DNA of 64,000 bases from SZUA-254 sp031379665 (GTDB lineage Bacteria > Bacteroidota > Ignavibacteria > UBA10030 > SZUA-254): contig JANNFI010000139.1 in the NCBI GenBank assembly GCA_031379665.1, forward strand, positions 1 through 64,000, in the 5' to 3' direction. Shown here one piece after another: positions 16,524 through 26,223 of this stretch (its first letter is position 1; each line of letters opens with the position of its first letter). The position numbers and the translations under genes were made by a program. The notes under the pieces were generated by a model, which saw only the letters and a list, made by a program, of their open reading frames with translations, was not told where the DNA came from and ran no database searches.

Positions 16524-19433
16524 ATGCCAGCCCCACGACTCTCCGACGACAAGCTCGTCGTCCGGGGAGCCCGCGTCCACAACCTTAAGAACATCGACGT
16601 GGAGATGCCGCGCGACCAATTGATCGTCGTGACCGGCCTCTCCGGATCGGGAAAGTCCAGCCTCGCCTTCGACACCATCTACGCGGAAGGGCAGAGGAGG
16701 TACGTCGAGAGCCTCTCGGCCTACGCCCGGCAGTTCCTGGGGCTGATGGAACGACCCGACGTCGACTATATCGACGGCCTCAGCCCGTCCATTTCCATCG
16801 AGCAGAAGTCCGTCTCCCATAACCCGCGATCCACGGTCGGGACCGTCACCGAAATCTACGACTACCTCCGACTCCTGTTCGCGAGGGTAGGAATCCAACA
16901 CTGCTACAACTGCGGCAAGCCGGTCAGGAAGCAATCGGTGGACCAGATCCTCGACTCGGTGATGGGCCTCGCGGATGGGACGAACATCCAGATCATGGCG
17001 CCGGTCGTGAAGGGGAGGAAGGGCCACTACCGGGAGCTGTTCGAGAAGATCCAGAAGGACGGTTTCCTGCGGGTGAGGATCGACGGCGAGGTCGCGGAAA
17101 TCAAGAAAGGACTTAAGGCCGACCGGTACAAGGTCCACGACATCGAAATTGTGGTGGACCGCGTCGCGGTGAAGAAGGCGGCGCGCAGCCGGATCACCGA
17201 TTCGATCGAGACCGCCCTCGGGCTGGGGTCGGGCGCGGTCATCGTCACCTCAGGCGCTGGCGCCAAAACCACCGACCAGCTCTTCAGCCGGCATTTCGCC
17301 TGCCTCGAGTGCGGCATCAGCTACGACGATCCGGCGCCGAATTCCTTCTCGTTCAATTCGCCGTACGGGTCGTGCCAGGCGTGCGCCGGCCTGGGGGAGA
17401 CGAAGGAGTTCGATATCCGCCTGATCGTCCCCGACAAGTCGCTCTCGCTCAACAGGGAAGGGCTCTCGCCCCTGGGCAAACCGCGCGATACCTGGTTCTG
17501 GCACCAGGTGAAGGCCGTCGCCGCGAAGCACGACATATCGCTCGATGCTCCCGTCGGCGAGCTCTCGAAGGAGGCGATCGACCTCCTCCTCTACGGCGGC
17601 GGGAACGAAAAGTACGAAATACCCTACACCTACGCCTCGGGCCGGGTTGTGAAATACCGCCAGAAGTATGGGGGGGTGATGAAGACACTCAAGCGGTTCT
17701 TCGACGAAACGTCCTCGGAGGGAGTGCGCCGGTGGGTGGAATCGTTTATGAACACGATTCCCTGCGTCGAGTGCAAGGGGGGGCGGCTGAGGAAGGAGAG
17801 CCTCGCGGTGAAGCTGGTCGACGCGAAGAGCGCGAAACAGGTGACGATCCGTGACGTGGTGAACCTGTCGATCCGCCGTGCGCTCGAGTTCTTCGACGCG
17901 ATCGCCCTGACCGAACGCCAGCAGGTGATCGCCGAACAGGTCCTGAAGGAAATCCGTCAGCGGCTGGGGTTCCTCGTCAACGTTGGATTGGAGTACCTCA
18001 CGCTCGACCGCTCCGCAAGGAGCCTCTCGGGCGGCGAGACGCAGCGAATCCGGCTGGCGACCCAGATCGGTTCTCAGCTCGTCGGCGTCCTCTACATTCT
18101 CGACGAACCGAGCATCGGGCTCCACCAGCGCGACAACATCAAATTAATCAATTCCCTGAAGGGCCTGAGGGACCTCGGCAACACCGTCGTGGTCGTCGAG
18201 CACGACCGCGAGATGATCGAGAACGCCGATTACGTCATCGACCTGGGTCCGGGGGCGGGGGAACACGGCGGCCGGCTCGTTGCGGCGGGGACTCCGGCCG
18301 AACTGATGCGGACGGTGGGCGAAGCCTCGTTGACCGTCAGGTACCTGCGGGGAGACCTCGACATCGCCCTCCCGGCGGCGAGGCGGAAGGGTAACGGAAA
18401 ATCGATCGCGTTGAAGGGCGCCACGGGGCACAACCTCAAGTCGCCGGAGCTCGTCCTCCCGCTCGGGGCGTTTGTCTGCATCACAGGAGTGAGCGGGTCG
18501 GGGAAATCGTCGCTCATCACCGAGACGCTCTACAGGATCCTCGCGAGGAAATTCTTCAGGGCGAAGGACGCTCCGCTTCCGTACGAGTCGGTGAAGGGGC
18601 TCGAGCACCTCGACAAGGTGATCGACATCGACCAGTCACCGATCGGCAGGACTCCCAGGTCGAACCCCGCCACCTACACCGGCCTCTTCACCCACATCCG
18701 GGACCTGTTCGTCCAGCTCCCCGAATCGAAGATCCGCGGGTACAAGCCGGGGCGGTTCAGCTTCAACGTGAAGGGCGGGCGGTGTGAGGAATGCGAGGGG
18801 GATGGCGTGAAGAAGATTGAGATGAATTTCCTGCCCGACGTCTACGTGCTCTGCGAAGTCTGCAAGGGGAAGCGATACACACGCGAGACGCTCGACGTCC
18901 TCTACAAGGGGAAATCGATTTCGGACGTCCTTGAGATGACGGTCGAGGAGGGGGTGCAGTTCTTCAGGGACGTGCCCCGTCTCTTCCGCAAACTGGCGAC
19001 TCTGCACGACGTCGGCCTCGGCTACATCCGCCTCGGGCAGCAGGCCACGACCCTCTCGGGCGGCGAGGCGCAGCGAGTGAAGCTCTCAGCGGAGCTCTCC
19101 AAGCCGGGGACGGGAAAGACGCTCTACCTGCTGGACGAGCCGACGACCGGGCTGCACTTCGAGGACATCCGGCTGCTGCTGGCGGTGCTGAACAAGCTCG
19201 TAGACAAGGGGAACACGGTGATCGTCATCGAGCACAACCTCGACGTGATCAAGGCCGTCGACTGGATCGTGGATATGGGACCGGAGGGGGGGGACGGCGG
19301 CGGATCGATCGTGGCGGAGGGGACGCCGGAGAATGTGGCGGCGACCGAGGCTTCGTACACCGGCTCCTACCTCAAAGCGCTCCTTCGGCCGCTCCCGGTT
19401 ATTTCATCAAAACGATCTTCCGGGCGGCGGTGA
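16524..19433 (+). CDS. uvrA: Excinuclease ABC subunit A
   Basis: DNA damage-recognition ATPase of nucleotide excision repair, with 969 residues from the ATG used here. Two ABC modules are complete: Walker [13 protein letters not shown] and [13 protein letters not shown], signature motifs [10 protein letters not shown] and [10 protein letters not shown], and Walker B regions ending LDEPSIGLH and LDEPTTGLH. The first zinc-binding group includes CYNCGKPV, and the second is CEECEGDG with [13 protein letters not shown] at 16470 would add 18 residues, but it lies inside the predicted promoter, and homologues begin close to the [15 protein letters not shown] segment. Neither start has a clear ribosome-binding site. 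The last 35 bases overlap the convergent secreted-protein gene. uvrB and uvrC are not in the window. Confidence 0.96.
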   Translation: MPAPRLSDDKLVVRGARVHNLKNIDVEMPRDQLIVVTGLSGSGKSSLAFDTIYAEGQRRYVESLSAYARQFLGLMERPDVDYIDGLSPSISIEQKSVSHNPRSTVGTVTEIYDYLRLLFARVGIQHCYNCGKPVRKQSVDQILDSVMGLADGTNIQIMAPVVKGRKGHYRELFEKIQKDGFLRVRIDGEVAEIKKGLKADRYKVHDIEIVVDRVAVKKAARSRITDSIETALGLGSGAVIVTSGAGAKTTDQLFSRHFACLECGISYDDPAPNSFSFNSPYGSCQACAGLGETKEFDIRLIVPDKSLSLNREGLSPLGKPRDTWFWHQVKAVAAKHDISLDAPVGELSKEAIDLLLYGGGNEKYEIPYTYASGRVVKYRQKYGGVMKTLKRFFDETSSEGVRRWVESFMNTIPCVECKGGRLRKESLAVKLVDAKSAKQVTIRDVVNLSIRRALEFFDAIALTERQQVIAEQVLKEIRQRLGFLVNVGLEYLTLDRSARSLSGGETQRIRLATQIGSQLVGVLYILDEPSIGLHQRDNIKLINSLKGLRDLGNTVVVVEHDREMIENADYVIDLGPGAGEHGGRLVAAGTPAELMRTVGEASLTVRYLRGDLDIALPAARRKGNGKSIALKGATGHNLKSPELVLPLGAFVCITGVSGSGKSSLITETLYRILARKFFRAKDAPLPYESVKGLEHLDKVIDIDQSPIGRTPRSNPATYTGLFTHIRDLFVQLPESKIRGYKPGRFSFNVKGGRCEECEGDGVKKIEMNFLPDVYVLCEVCKGKRYTRETLDVLYKGKSISDVLEMTVEEGVQFFRDVPRLFRKLATLHDVGLGYIRLGQQATTLSGGEAQRVKLSAELSKPGTGKTLYLLDEPTTGLHFEDIRLLLAVLNKLVDKGNTVIVIEHNLDVIKAVDWIVDMGPEGGDGGGSIVAEGTPENVAATEASYTGSYLKALLRPLPVISSKRSSGRR

Positions 19434-22400
19434 ACTCGCCCGCCTTCATCCGCACGATGTAAACGCCGCTCGGCGAGGCGAGCCCGTTCGGGTCCCGCCC
19501 GTCCCATTCCACTGTGTATACTCCTGCACTCCTGCGTCCCTCGGAGAGGACGCGCATCTCCCTCCCGAGTACGTCATACACCGCGAGGGTCACATCTCCG
19601 TCCGCGGGAAGTCGTATTTCGAATCGTGTGGCAGGATTGAACGGATTAGGATAATTCGACCCGAGTGAATATTCCACCGGTTTGCTCCCACCCCCTGTCA
19701 CCCTCAATGAGAATTCCCCCGATGTCGCCGTGCGAAGCACTGCGCTCCCCGAACCTTCCAGCAGCGCGAGGACCGGATCGGCATTGCCCTCGCCGGTGAG
19801 GCCGATCGAAGCGCCGTCGGCGGGGCCTCGCCGAATGTCCCAGCTGACCGTGATCGGCCTCGTCGCGCCGCGTAACGAGATGGGCAGCCGGAATCCGGGA
19901 CTTGCGTCGGAAGGTTCAGGCCAACAGTCGATGAAGCGCTGCGAGCCGAAACGGACGTCGAAACCGCCCTCAGGAGGCGGTGGAGGCATCTCGAAAATTT
20001 CCAGGTCGGGGCCGGTCGCGTCCCGGTCGCCGAAGTAGAGCGTTCCGCTTCGGCCCGCCGCATCGCGGAAGGTGATGGCGTTCAGCCGTTCCGGATCGGT
20101 CCCGCTGGGCGTTGAAGCCTCGACCTTCGGGGCAAGGGCGGTCGACGTCAGGCCGAGGGTCCCCGTCCCGGAGACCTTCACCCAGTACCCCTTGCCGCCG
20201 GTGAGCGACGAGGCGGAATAGTACCCCGACGGCCCGTAGCCGAAGTAGGACGACATGACCGAGACGCCGGACGGGACGACGGACGGCGTCGGCACAGCGC
20301 CTGATGGCCCGCCGATCATGTTCCACTTGTCCTGCACGGGGGCGTTGACGCTCTGCACAAGGGTCCCGGCCGAGGCGCCGGCGGTCCCGGCCGCGTCGAA
20401 CTTGATCCAGTAACCGAGTCCGTGGGCCAGTGTGTCGGATGGCAGATAGCCAGCAGTGTACCGGTATGCCGGAGTGAGTGCGCCGGGTGATGTGGTGGAC
20501 GGGAAGAGAGCCGTCTTTCTGAAGTCCCCGTCGAGGGGGTCGAGGGAGACGGCGATCATATTCCAACCGTCGAGCGCAAGGGTTCCGATCGTGGGGTAGA
20601 GGCGAACGCACCAGTTGTTCCTTGGGATCGTTGCGGAGGGCGCGCCCGCGCGATTAAGATATATCCATCCCGGGTCAGGTCCGGAAACCTCGTTCGAATC
20701 GGCCTGCATCCCCACCAGGGCGAGGGCTTCCAGACCGCGTGTACCGACGTTCACGTACTGATACTCGACGGTCCCGGTGCACCGGTCGATCACCACCCTG
20801 AACGTGGTGGGGTCAGTCGCCGGTTCGCCGGCCGCGAACGACCCCAGCGAATCCCACTCCACGATGAACAGGCACGTGTCGCCGGCGTTACCGTAGACGA
20901 TGCGGCCGAAGTCTGTCGTACTGTCCCTGACGATCATGTCCGCCCAGAACGGGGCGATGAACATTCCCGGCATTTCGTAGGCGCCCGCGGCGTCTTCCCG
21001 ACCTGATTTTTGCGCGTTCGGAAAATCCCATAACTGCGTGGCGAACCCGTTCGAATTGACGTCGAGGGTGTCGTCGGCCGATTTGCTCAGCGCCAGAGCG
21101 CCGTTCACGCCCACCCAGGCGTACCTGAAGGTGTCGCCGAACACCGTAAAATTATCCCCCATGTCGAACGGCCCGGCCGTGCCGTCGTCGCCGGGGAGGG
21201 TTCCCGAACCGGTGTGGTACGGGACGAACCAGGCCGACGGAGGAATCGTCGATCCGGTCGCGCGGATGTCAAGGTCCGCGCACGCCGCGCCGGTGTCGGC
21301 TGAATACCAGCCGTTCGTGAGGCTGACCACGCGGTACTCTGTCGCGCCGGTCGAGTCGGCGAAACCGGTGGAATCGGAGGAGACGATCCTGTAGGTCACC
21401 CTATCGTCGACGGCCGCCCCCGGGATTGTGCCCTCCCAAATGTCGCCCCCCAGGTACGTTAGGGGGATATCCGGCTGCGCGTCGTCGTTCAGGGTGTACC
21501 TGATGACGGCCTCCTCAACGCCCGCGCGTAATGGGACTGGCGCGTCGCAATCGACGATCGTCGCCTGCACCGCCTGGTCGTCGGTGGAAAAGGTGTTGCG
21601 AATCCTGGTCACATCGCTGAAGGCTGGCGGTAGGTTCGTCGTGACGCTCATCGAGTACCAGATGAGGAAGTTGAAATCTCCCCTGGCCACCCAGCCCGGA
21701 CAGGTGAAACCGGGCCCCTGGTAAATGTGCTCGTAAAATTTCCAGTTATGCGTCTGGAGGGCATCGGACTCCGACGCGGCCAGGTAGCCGGTGCGGTGGT
21801 CCTGCGCCTGTTCGACGTGCGGCCCGTACATCCTGATCGTGATGAAGAACGGCTGGCCGGCCGTGACGCTTGCCGTGGCCAGCTCCGCCATCGCGACACT
21901 GTTCGTCGTGAAGGCGCTCATCACCTTCGGGAACCCGCCGAACCCCCAGATCTCCGTCCCCATCGGGGAAAAGGAGGGAATGGCGCCGGGGACGGTCGAA
22001 AACCAGGTCGTATCGGTCGCGTCTTCCGGGAACGCGGCGAGGCCGTTGTCGAGGTCGTTGGTACTCTCGTAATACCCCCAGCAGAGTTTGCCCGGGCTTG
22101 GATAGCCGTCGTATCCCGGCCCGCTCCCGGGGTAGATGTTCGAGTTGAACAGCCGCACCGTGACGGTCGAGTCCTGTGTCCCGACGTCGAGGTTGTAAAC
22201 GAAGACCGTGTCGATCGTCCCGCTCGCGGGGGCAAGGTACCACATCGCGACGATGTCCTTGTGGAACGCTTCGAACTGGACATTTGCTCCGGGATAAAGG
22301 CCGGTCGAATAGCCGAAGGTCCCCTTGTTGCTGCAGGTTGCAGTGAGCATCTTCGCCGCATCGGCCCTCACGATGTCGGAGATGCTCTCCCGGCCGGTGA

Positions 22401-22494
22401 TCGCGCGGGCGTCGCCGTTGGGAGAGACGAGGATCCGTTGCTGGGTATGGGCCGTCAACGAACAGACGAGAACGAGGAAGATGATTTTATTCAC
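19399..22494 (-). CDS. Secreted protein with type IX secretion C-terminal sorting domain
   Basis: Large exported protein of 1031 residues. An N-terminal signal peptide (NKIIFLVLVCSLTAHT) is followed by beta-rich regions with no recognised catalytic motif. About residues 640-810 contain two copies of a WNMI ... GYW(I/V)K module. The C-terminus holds SLGSNYPNPFNPATRFEI, a FlgD-like Ig fold and the closing ARKIVLMK, the signature of type A T9SS cargo. The GTG at 22494 is preferred; an in-frame TTG at 22500 is possible. A TATATTTA box lies upstream at 22526-22533 but without a matching TTG. The 3' end overlaps uvrA by 35 bases. The PorSS machinery is not in this window. Confidence 0.85.
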   Translation of the reverse strand: MNKIIFLVLVCSLTAHTQQRILVSPNGDARAITGRESISDIVRADAAKMLTATCSNKGTFGYSTGLYPGANVQFEAFHKDIVAMWYLAPASGTIDTVFVYNLDVGTQDSTVTVRLFNSNIYPGSGPGYDGYPSPGKLCWGYYESTNDLDNGLAAFPEDATDTTWFSTVPGAIPSFSPMGTEIWGFGGFPKVMSAFTTNSVAMAELATASVTAGQPFFITIRMYGPHVEQAQDHRTGYLAASESDALQTHNWKFYEHIYQGPGFTCPGWVARGDFNFLIWYSMSVTTNLPPAFSDVTRIRNTFSTDDQAVQATIVDCDAPVPLRAGVEEAVIRYTLNDDAQPDIPLTYLGGDIWEGTIPGAAVDDRVTYRIVSSDSTGFADSTGATEYRVVSLTNGWYSADTGAACADLDIRATGSTIPPSAWFVPYHTGSGTLPGDDGTAGPFDMGDNFTVFGDTFRYAWVGVNGALALSKSADDTLDVNSNGFATQLWDFPNAQKSGREDAAGAYEMPGMFIAPFWADMIVRDSTTDFGRIVYGNAGDTCLFIVEWDSLGSFAAGEPATDPTTFRVVIDRCTGTVEYQYVNVGTRGLEALALVGMQADSNEVSGPDPGWIYLNRAGAPSATIPRNNWCVRLYPTIGTLALDGWNMIAVSLDPLDGDFRKTALFPSTTSPGALTPAYRYTAGYLPSDTLAHGLGYWIKFDAAGTAGASAGTLVQSVNAPVQDKWNMIGGPSGAVPTPSVVPSGVSVMSSYFGYGPSGYYSASSLTGGKGYWVKVSGTGTLGLTSTALAPKVEASTPSGTDPERLNAITFRDAAGRSGTLYFGDRDATGPDLEIFEMPPPPPEGGFDVRFGSQRFIDCWPEPSDASPGFRLPISLRGATRPITVSWDIRRGPADGASIGLTGEGNADPVLALLEGSGSAVLRTATSGEFSLRVTGGGSKPVEYSLGSNYPNPFNPATRFEIRLPADGDVTLAVYDVLGREMRVLSEGRRSAGVYTVEWDGRDPNGLASPSGVYIVRMKAGEFTAARKIVLMK

Positions 22495-22749
22495 GGTCAA
22501 TAGTAGAAGTGCTCGTATGGATGGTTAAATATAGGGAAAAACGTCGTGAAAAAAGAAGGGAGGGGGCCTTAATCCCGGTCGGGGTCCAGCTCAATTCTAG
22601 CCTGCCTGGCCAACCCCTCCAGGCTGGTCAGCCCGGCTCAGGAACTCGTTGCCCGGGACGAAAAACCACCACCGTTTATTGGTTCCGGCGCTGATCCCGA
22701 TCCGTCCGGAGGCCGCTACCCGGGGGGGAGGATCTTGGCGGAAGCGACA

Positions 22750-23184
22750 TCAGCCCAGCTGGCCCGAGTCCCACAGATGGAGCCCGGTCCGTTCGTCGGG
22801 ATGTCGGTCCAGGTGAGGTCCGTCGAGTTCGTCGATGAACACTTCGCAGGCGAAGAGCTTCGTCCCGGGGAGGACGTGCCCGCCGAAAACCTTTCCCCCG
22901 GCGTCCCCGAGGAGGATATGGACGTGGACGAATGGCTGGCCGTCGCGCACGCTCACGTTCCCGTGGAGGTTGAGGATTTCCATTCCCCCGGGGAACTCGA
23001 TCGGGTTATATGTCTTCGTGAGTTGATCGTAGTACGCCACTCGCGCGTGCGTCGTGGCCCCGAGGGCCTGGACGCGGCCGAGCCGGATATTTTCACGCCG
23101 GACGATCGCGGTGAGTTCGTCGTAGAGGTCGGAGCCGTAGGGGAGCTGGCCGAGGATGGTTCGCGTGACCCTGTAGTCGCTCAC
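22750..23184 (-). CDS. PPC/DUF296 domain protein (AT-hook-associated domain)
   Basis: Single-domain protein of 144 residues covering the whole PCC/DUF296 fold. The family core is visible as [20 protein letters not shown] and [15 protein letters not shown], which includes the conserved histidines, with [18 protein letters not shown] before it. There is no AT-hook. The start is a GTG overlapping the ruvB stop (GTGA), which makes this the last gene of the nif3-ruvB cluster. The role of bacterial members is poorly known; DNA binding is inferred only from plant relatives. Between its stop and the secreted-protein gene (22501-22749) I see only a weak AGCCTG/CAGGCT hairpin near 22600-22625 and no gene. 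Confidence 0.87.
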   Translation of the reverse strand: MSDYRVTRTILGQLPYGSDLYDELTAIVRRENIRLGRVQALGATTHARVAYYDQLTKTYNPIEFPGGMEILNLHGNVSVRDGQPFVHVHILLGDAGGKVFGGHVLPGTKLFACEVFIDELDGPHLDRHPDERTGLHLWDSGQLG

Positions 23185-24236
23185 CGCAGGAGGTCGAGTT
23201 GTTCCTGGGCCTGCCGGGCCTTCGGACGTTCGATGCCGAAATGCTGATAGACGAGGTCGGTCGCCTCGCGACCCCTCGGGGTCCTCTTCAGGAACCCTTC
23301 CTGGATCAGGTAAGGTTCGTAGACTTCCTCCAGAGTGCCCGGCTCCTCGCCCACCGCGACCGCGATGGTGCCGAGGCCGACCGGGCCGCCGCGGTATTTT
23401 TCGGTGATCGTAAGCAGGATCCGTTTGTCCATCTCGTCGAGGCCGTGGTCGTCCACCTCGAGCTTCTTGAGCGAGTGGACGGCGACCTCCGTCGTGATCC
23501 GCCCACGGAAATGCTTGAGCGATTCATCGGCCTGCGCGAAGTCGCGGCAGCGCCGCAGAAGGCGGTTCGCGATGCGCGGCGTTCCTCGGGACCGTTTCGC
23601 GATCACGGCGCAGCCCTCGGGATCGGCCTCCTCGTTCAGGATCCGCGCCGAACGCGCGAGGATCCGCTCGAGGTCCGCCGACGGGTAGTAGTCGAGCCGG
23701 TTCGTCACGCCGAACCTGGACCGGAGCGGCGATGACAGGAGCCCCGCCCTGGTGGTGGCCCCCACGAGGGTGAACTTCGGGACCGTGAGCTGGACGCTGC
23801 GGGCGTTGGGCCCGCTGTCGATGACGATGTCGATCCTGAAATCCTCCATCGCCGAGTAGAGGTATTCCTCCACGACGGCGTTCAGTCGGTGGATTTCATC
23901 GATGAAGAGGACGTCGCCCTCGTTCAGGTTCGTGAGGATCCCTGCGAGGTTGTACGGCTTGTCGAGCGCGGGGCCGGAGGTGAGTTTCAGCTGAACGCCC
24001 ATTTCATTGGCGATAACAAAGGCGAGCGTGGTCTTGCCGAGGCCCGGCGGGCCGGTGAGGAGGACGTGGTCGAGGGTCTCGCCGCGTTTCCGCGCGGCGC
24101 TGATGAAGACGGTCAGGTTTTCGACGATCCTTGCTTGTCCCACGAAGTCCCTGAAATAAAGCGGGCGCAGGGTCTGGTCGAATTCCTTTTCGCTCTCGAG
24201 CTGGACCGGTGACGTCGGATCTGTGCGCTTCTGCAT
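23181..24236 (-). CDS. ruvB: Holliday junction branch migration DNA helicase RuvB
   Basis: AAA+ motor of the RuvAB branch-migration complex, with 351 residues. It shows [12 protein letters not shown] near the N-terminus, Walker [12 protein letters not shown], Walker [12 protein letters not shown], sensor-type [18 protein letters not shown] and the C-terminal winged helix with [20 protein letters not shown]. Length and motifs match the family fully. It lies 38 bases downstream of ruvA in the order ruvC-ruvA-ruvB, so all three resolvasome parts are made from one transcript. Confidence 0.97.
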   Translation of the reverse strand: MQKRTDPTSPVQLESEKEFDQTLRPLYFRDFVGQARIVENLTVFISAARKRGETLDHVLLTGPPGLGKTTLAFVIANEMGVQLKLTSGPALDKPYNLAGILTNLNEGDVLFIDEIHRLNAVVEEYLYSAMEDFRIDIVIDSGPNARSVQLTVPKFTLVGATTRAGLLSSPLRSRFGVTNRLDYYPSADLERILARSARILNEEADPEGCAVIAKRSRGTPRIANRLLRRCRDFAQADESLKHFRGRITTEVAVHSLKKLEVDDHGLDEMDKRILLTITEKYRGGPVGLGTIAVAVGEEPGTLEEVYEPYLIQEGFLKRTPRGREATDLVYQHFGIERPKARQAQEQLDLLR

Positions 24237-24274
24237 GACGGGGTTAATGTAGCCACAATCGCGGGAAATATCAA

Positions 24275-24877
24275 TTACTTCGAGGTGTGGGCGAGCGCCT
24301 TCCTGACGAGCTCTTCGAGGGAGAGCTCCGTGCCGGGCGATTCGACCGCGGCCGATCGCACCGCTTTCTCCGCGCTCGCGCGGTTGTGTCCGAGGGACAT
24401 CAGCGCCACGATCGCCTCCGAGCGGATCTTGAGCTGGCCGCTCGAGGCTGGTATGAGATTCGCGGACGGTTCAGCGTCGCCAACCTTGCCGCGCAGCTCC
24501 ACGATCAACCGCTCAGCCGTTTTCTTCCCGACGCCGGGAATCGAACTCAGGATGGCGGCGCTGCCCCCGGCGATCGCGGACCGCAATTCGGGGACCCGGA
24601 TACCCGAGAGGACCCCAAGGGCCAGTTTCGGGCCGACGCCGTTGACAGAGAGGAGCAACCGGAACGTGTCGCGCTCGGCCTCGGTCGCGAATCCGTAGAG
24701 CTGTAGGGCGTCTTCGCGCACGTGCAGATATGTCAGCAGGACCGCCTCGCCGCGGACGCCGGTGAGAGCCTCGGAGGTCGAGTGGGGGACGCTCAACTGG
24801 TACCCGACCCCGTTGACGTCGATCGTGACCTCCGAAGGTGTTTTCGAAACGATCGTTCCTCTCAACCGTGAGATCAT
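24275..24877 (-). CDS. ruvA: Holliday junction branch migration protein RuvA
   Basis: Junction-binding subunit of the RuvAB complex, with 200 residues. It has an OB-fold domain I ([20 protein letters not shown] and GVGYQLSVP), helix-hairpin-helix motifs ([19 protein letters not shown] and [20 protein letters not shown]) and a C-terminal domain III (about 155-200) that contacts RuvB. The start overlaps the end of ruvC by 4 bases, so translation is probably coupled. Confidence 0.96.
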   Translation of the reverse strand: MISRLRGTIVSKTPSEVTIDVNGVGYQLSVPHSTSEALTGVRGEAVLLTYLHVREDALQLYGFATEAERDTFRLLLSVNGVGPKLALGVLSGIRVPELRSAIAGGSAAILSSIPGVGKKTAERLIVELRGKVGDAEPSANLIPASSGQLKIRSEAIVALMSLGHNRASAEKAVRSAAVESPGTELSLEELVRKALAHTSK

Positions 24878-25491
24878 CGCGCACCTCCCGGCTGTTTGGC
24901 CCTGTCAGGATTCTCCCGGAGGAATGACTTCCAGTCCGCGTATCGTTTCCGGCTCCCGACGGCTCGATGGCCGTGACAGATGGCGACCGCCAGGGCGTCG
25001 GTTACATCCAGGGCGGCGCCGCTGTCCTTCATCCCGAGGAACGAGTGGACCATGTATTGCACCTGCTGCTTCGAGGCGTTCCCGTTCCCAACCACAGCTT
25101 TCTTCACTTCCCTGGGAGAGTATTCGGCAACCGGCAGGTCGCCGGAGACGGCCGCGAGGATCGCGACCCCCCGTGCCTGTCCGAGCTTGAGGGCGGACTG
25201 TGCGTTTTTCCCGTAAAAGGCGGTCTCCACGGCGACCTCGTCAGGGCGGAATTTCCTGATGACTTCGAGAAGCGATTCGTGGATCAGTTTCAGGCGGGCG
25301 GGCATCGGCCGGTCGGAGCGGTTCTTCACGATGCCGGAGGCGACGTGGGTCAGCGCGCCCCGGTTGCTTTCGATGACGCCGTACCCGGTGACGAGAGTTC
25401 CCGGGTCGATCCCGAGGATCACCTTTCGGCCGGGGGTGTCCGCTGCCCGGCCGGCCGGGCGGACAGGGCGACTAGGCGTTGAACGAGGCAA
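24874..25491 (-). CDS. ruvC: Crossover junction endodeoxyribonuclease RuvC
   Basis: Holliday junction resolvase, a metal-dependent nuclease of the RNase H fold, with 205 residues. Catalytic acids are seen in ILGIDPGTLVTGYGV, the AVETAFYGKN segment and the C-terminal DVTDALAVAICH. A basic 22-residue extension precedes the conserved core, and the start ATG overlaps the end of yebC by 20 bases. A later start is not obvious, because the next methionine lies well inside the fold. Confidence 0.95.
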   Translation of the reverse strand: MPRSTPSRPVRPAGRAADTPGRKVILGIDPGTLVTGYGVIESNRGALTHVASGIVKNRSDRPMPARLKLIHESLLEVIRKFRPDEVAVETAFYGKNAQSALKLGQARGVAILAAVSGDLPVAEYSPREVKKAVVGNGNASKQQVQYMVHSFLGMKDSGAALDVTDALAVAICHGHRAVGSRKRYADWKSFLRENPDRAKQPGGAR

Positions 25492-26221
25492 GGACTTTGT
25501 CGTCGATGTCGAAGTTTGCGTAGACGTGCTGGACGTCGTCGTGCTCCTCCAGGGCCTCCATCAGCTTCAGGACCTGCTCGGCGTCTTTCGCATCGACCTT
25601 CACGGAGTTTTCCGGGATGAGCTGGATCTCCGCGGAATCCGGCGTGATACCCTTCGCCTCCATCGCCTCCTTCACGGCGAGGAAGGATTCAGGGGAGGTC
25701 GTGATCTCGTACAATTCGTCCGCGGTCGACATGTCGTCGGCGCCGGCTTCGAGCACAATCTCGAGCAGGGCATTCTCCTCGTATTTCGAGCGAGCGAGCG
25801 TGATTGCCCCCTTGCGGTGGAACATCCACGCGACGCTGTTGGAGGCCCCGAGCTTTCCGTTGTGGCGCTCCAGGAAATGACGGATTTCCGAGACGGTACG
25901 GTTGCGGTTGTCGGTGACCGATTCGATGATCAGGGCGACTCCGCCCGGGCCGTATCCCTCGTACGTGACATCTTCATACGCCACCCCGGGGAGTTCCCCG
26001 GTGCCCTTCTGGATCGCGCGTTTGATATTGTCGGCCGGCATATTGGACGCCTTCGCCTTGTCGACGGCGAGCCTCAGCCGGGGGTTCGATTTGGTGTCGC
26101 CGCCGCTCATGCGCGAAGCGATCGTGATTTCCTTCGCGATTTGCGTGAACAGCTTGCCCCGTTTTCCATCGGTGACGGCTTTCTTCCGTTTGATGGTTGC
26201 CCACTTGGAGTGTCCGGACAT
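25472..26221 (-). CDS. yebC: YebC/PmpR family DNA-binding regulatory protein
   Basis: YebC/TACO1-family protein of 249 residues. It begins with the invariant MSGHSKWATIKRKKAVTD, which fixes the start at 26221 although the frame is open for another 32 codons upstream. Other family segments are GYGPGGVALIIESVTDNRNR and the C-terminal EEHDDVQHVYANFDID. The family has been described both as transcription regulators near ruvC and, more recently, as ribosome-associated factors that relieve stalling. Placement beside ruvC is the classic arrangement. recJ ends 2 bases upstream. Confidence 0.95.
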   Translation of the reverse strand: MSGHSKWATIKRKKAVTDGKRGKLFTQIAKEITIASRMSGGDTKSNPRLRLAVDKAKASNMPADNIKRAIQKGTGELPGVAYEDVTYEGYGPGGVALIIESVTDNRNRTVSEIRHFLERHNGKLGASNSVAWMFHRKGAITLARSKYEENALLEIVLEAGADDMSTADELYEITTSPESFLAVKEAMEAKGITPDSAEIQLIPENSVKVDAKDAEQVLKLMEALEEHDDVQHVYANFDIDDKVLASFNA

Positions 26222-26223
26222 GA

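Noticed and set aside
22501..22749. Possible small RNA or gene between the secreted protein and DUF296
   Set aside because: Only a TATATTTA box for the secreted protein and a weak 6-base hairpin are visible; no complete promoter, frame or terminator combination.
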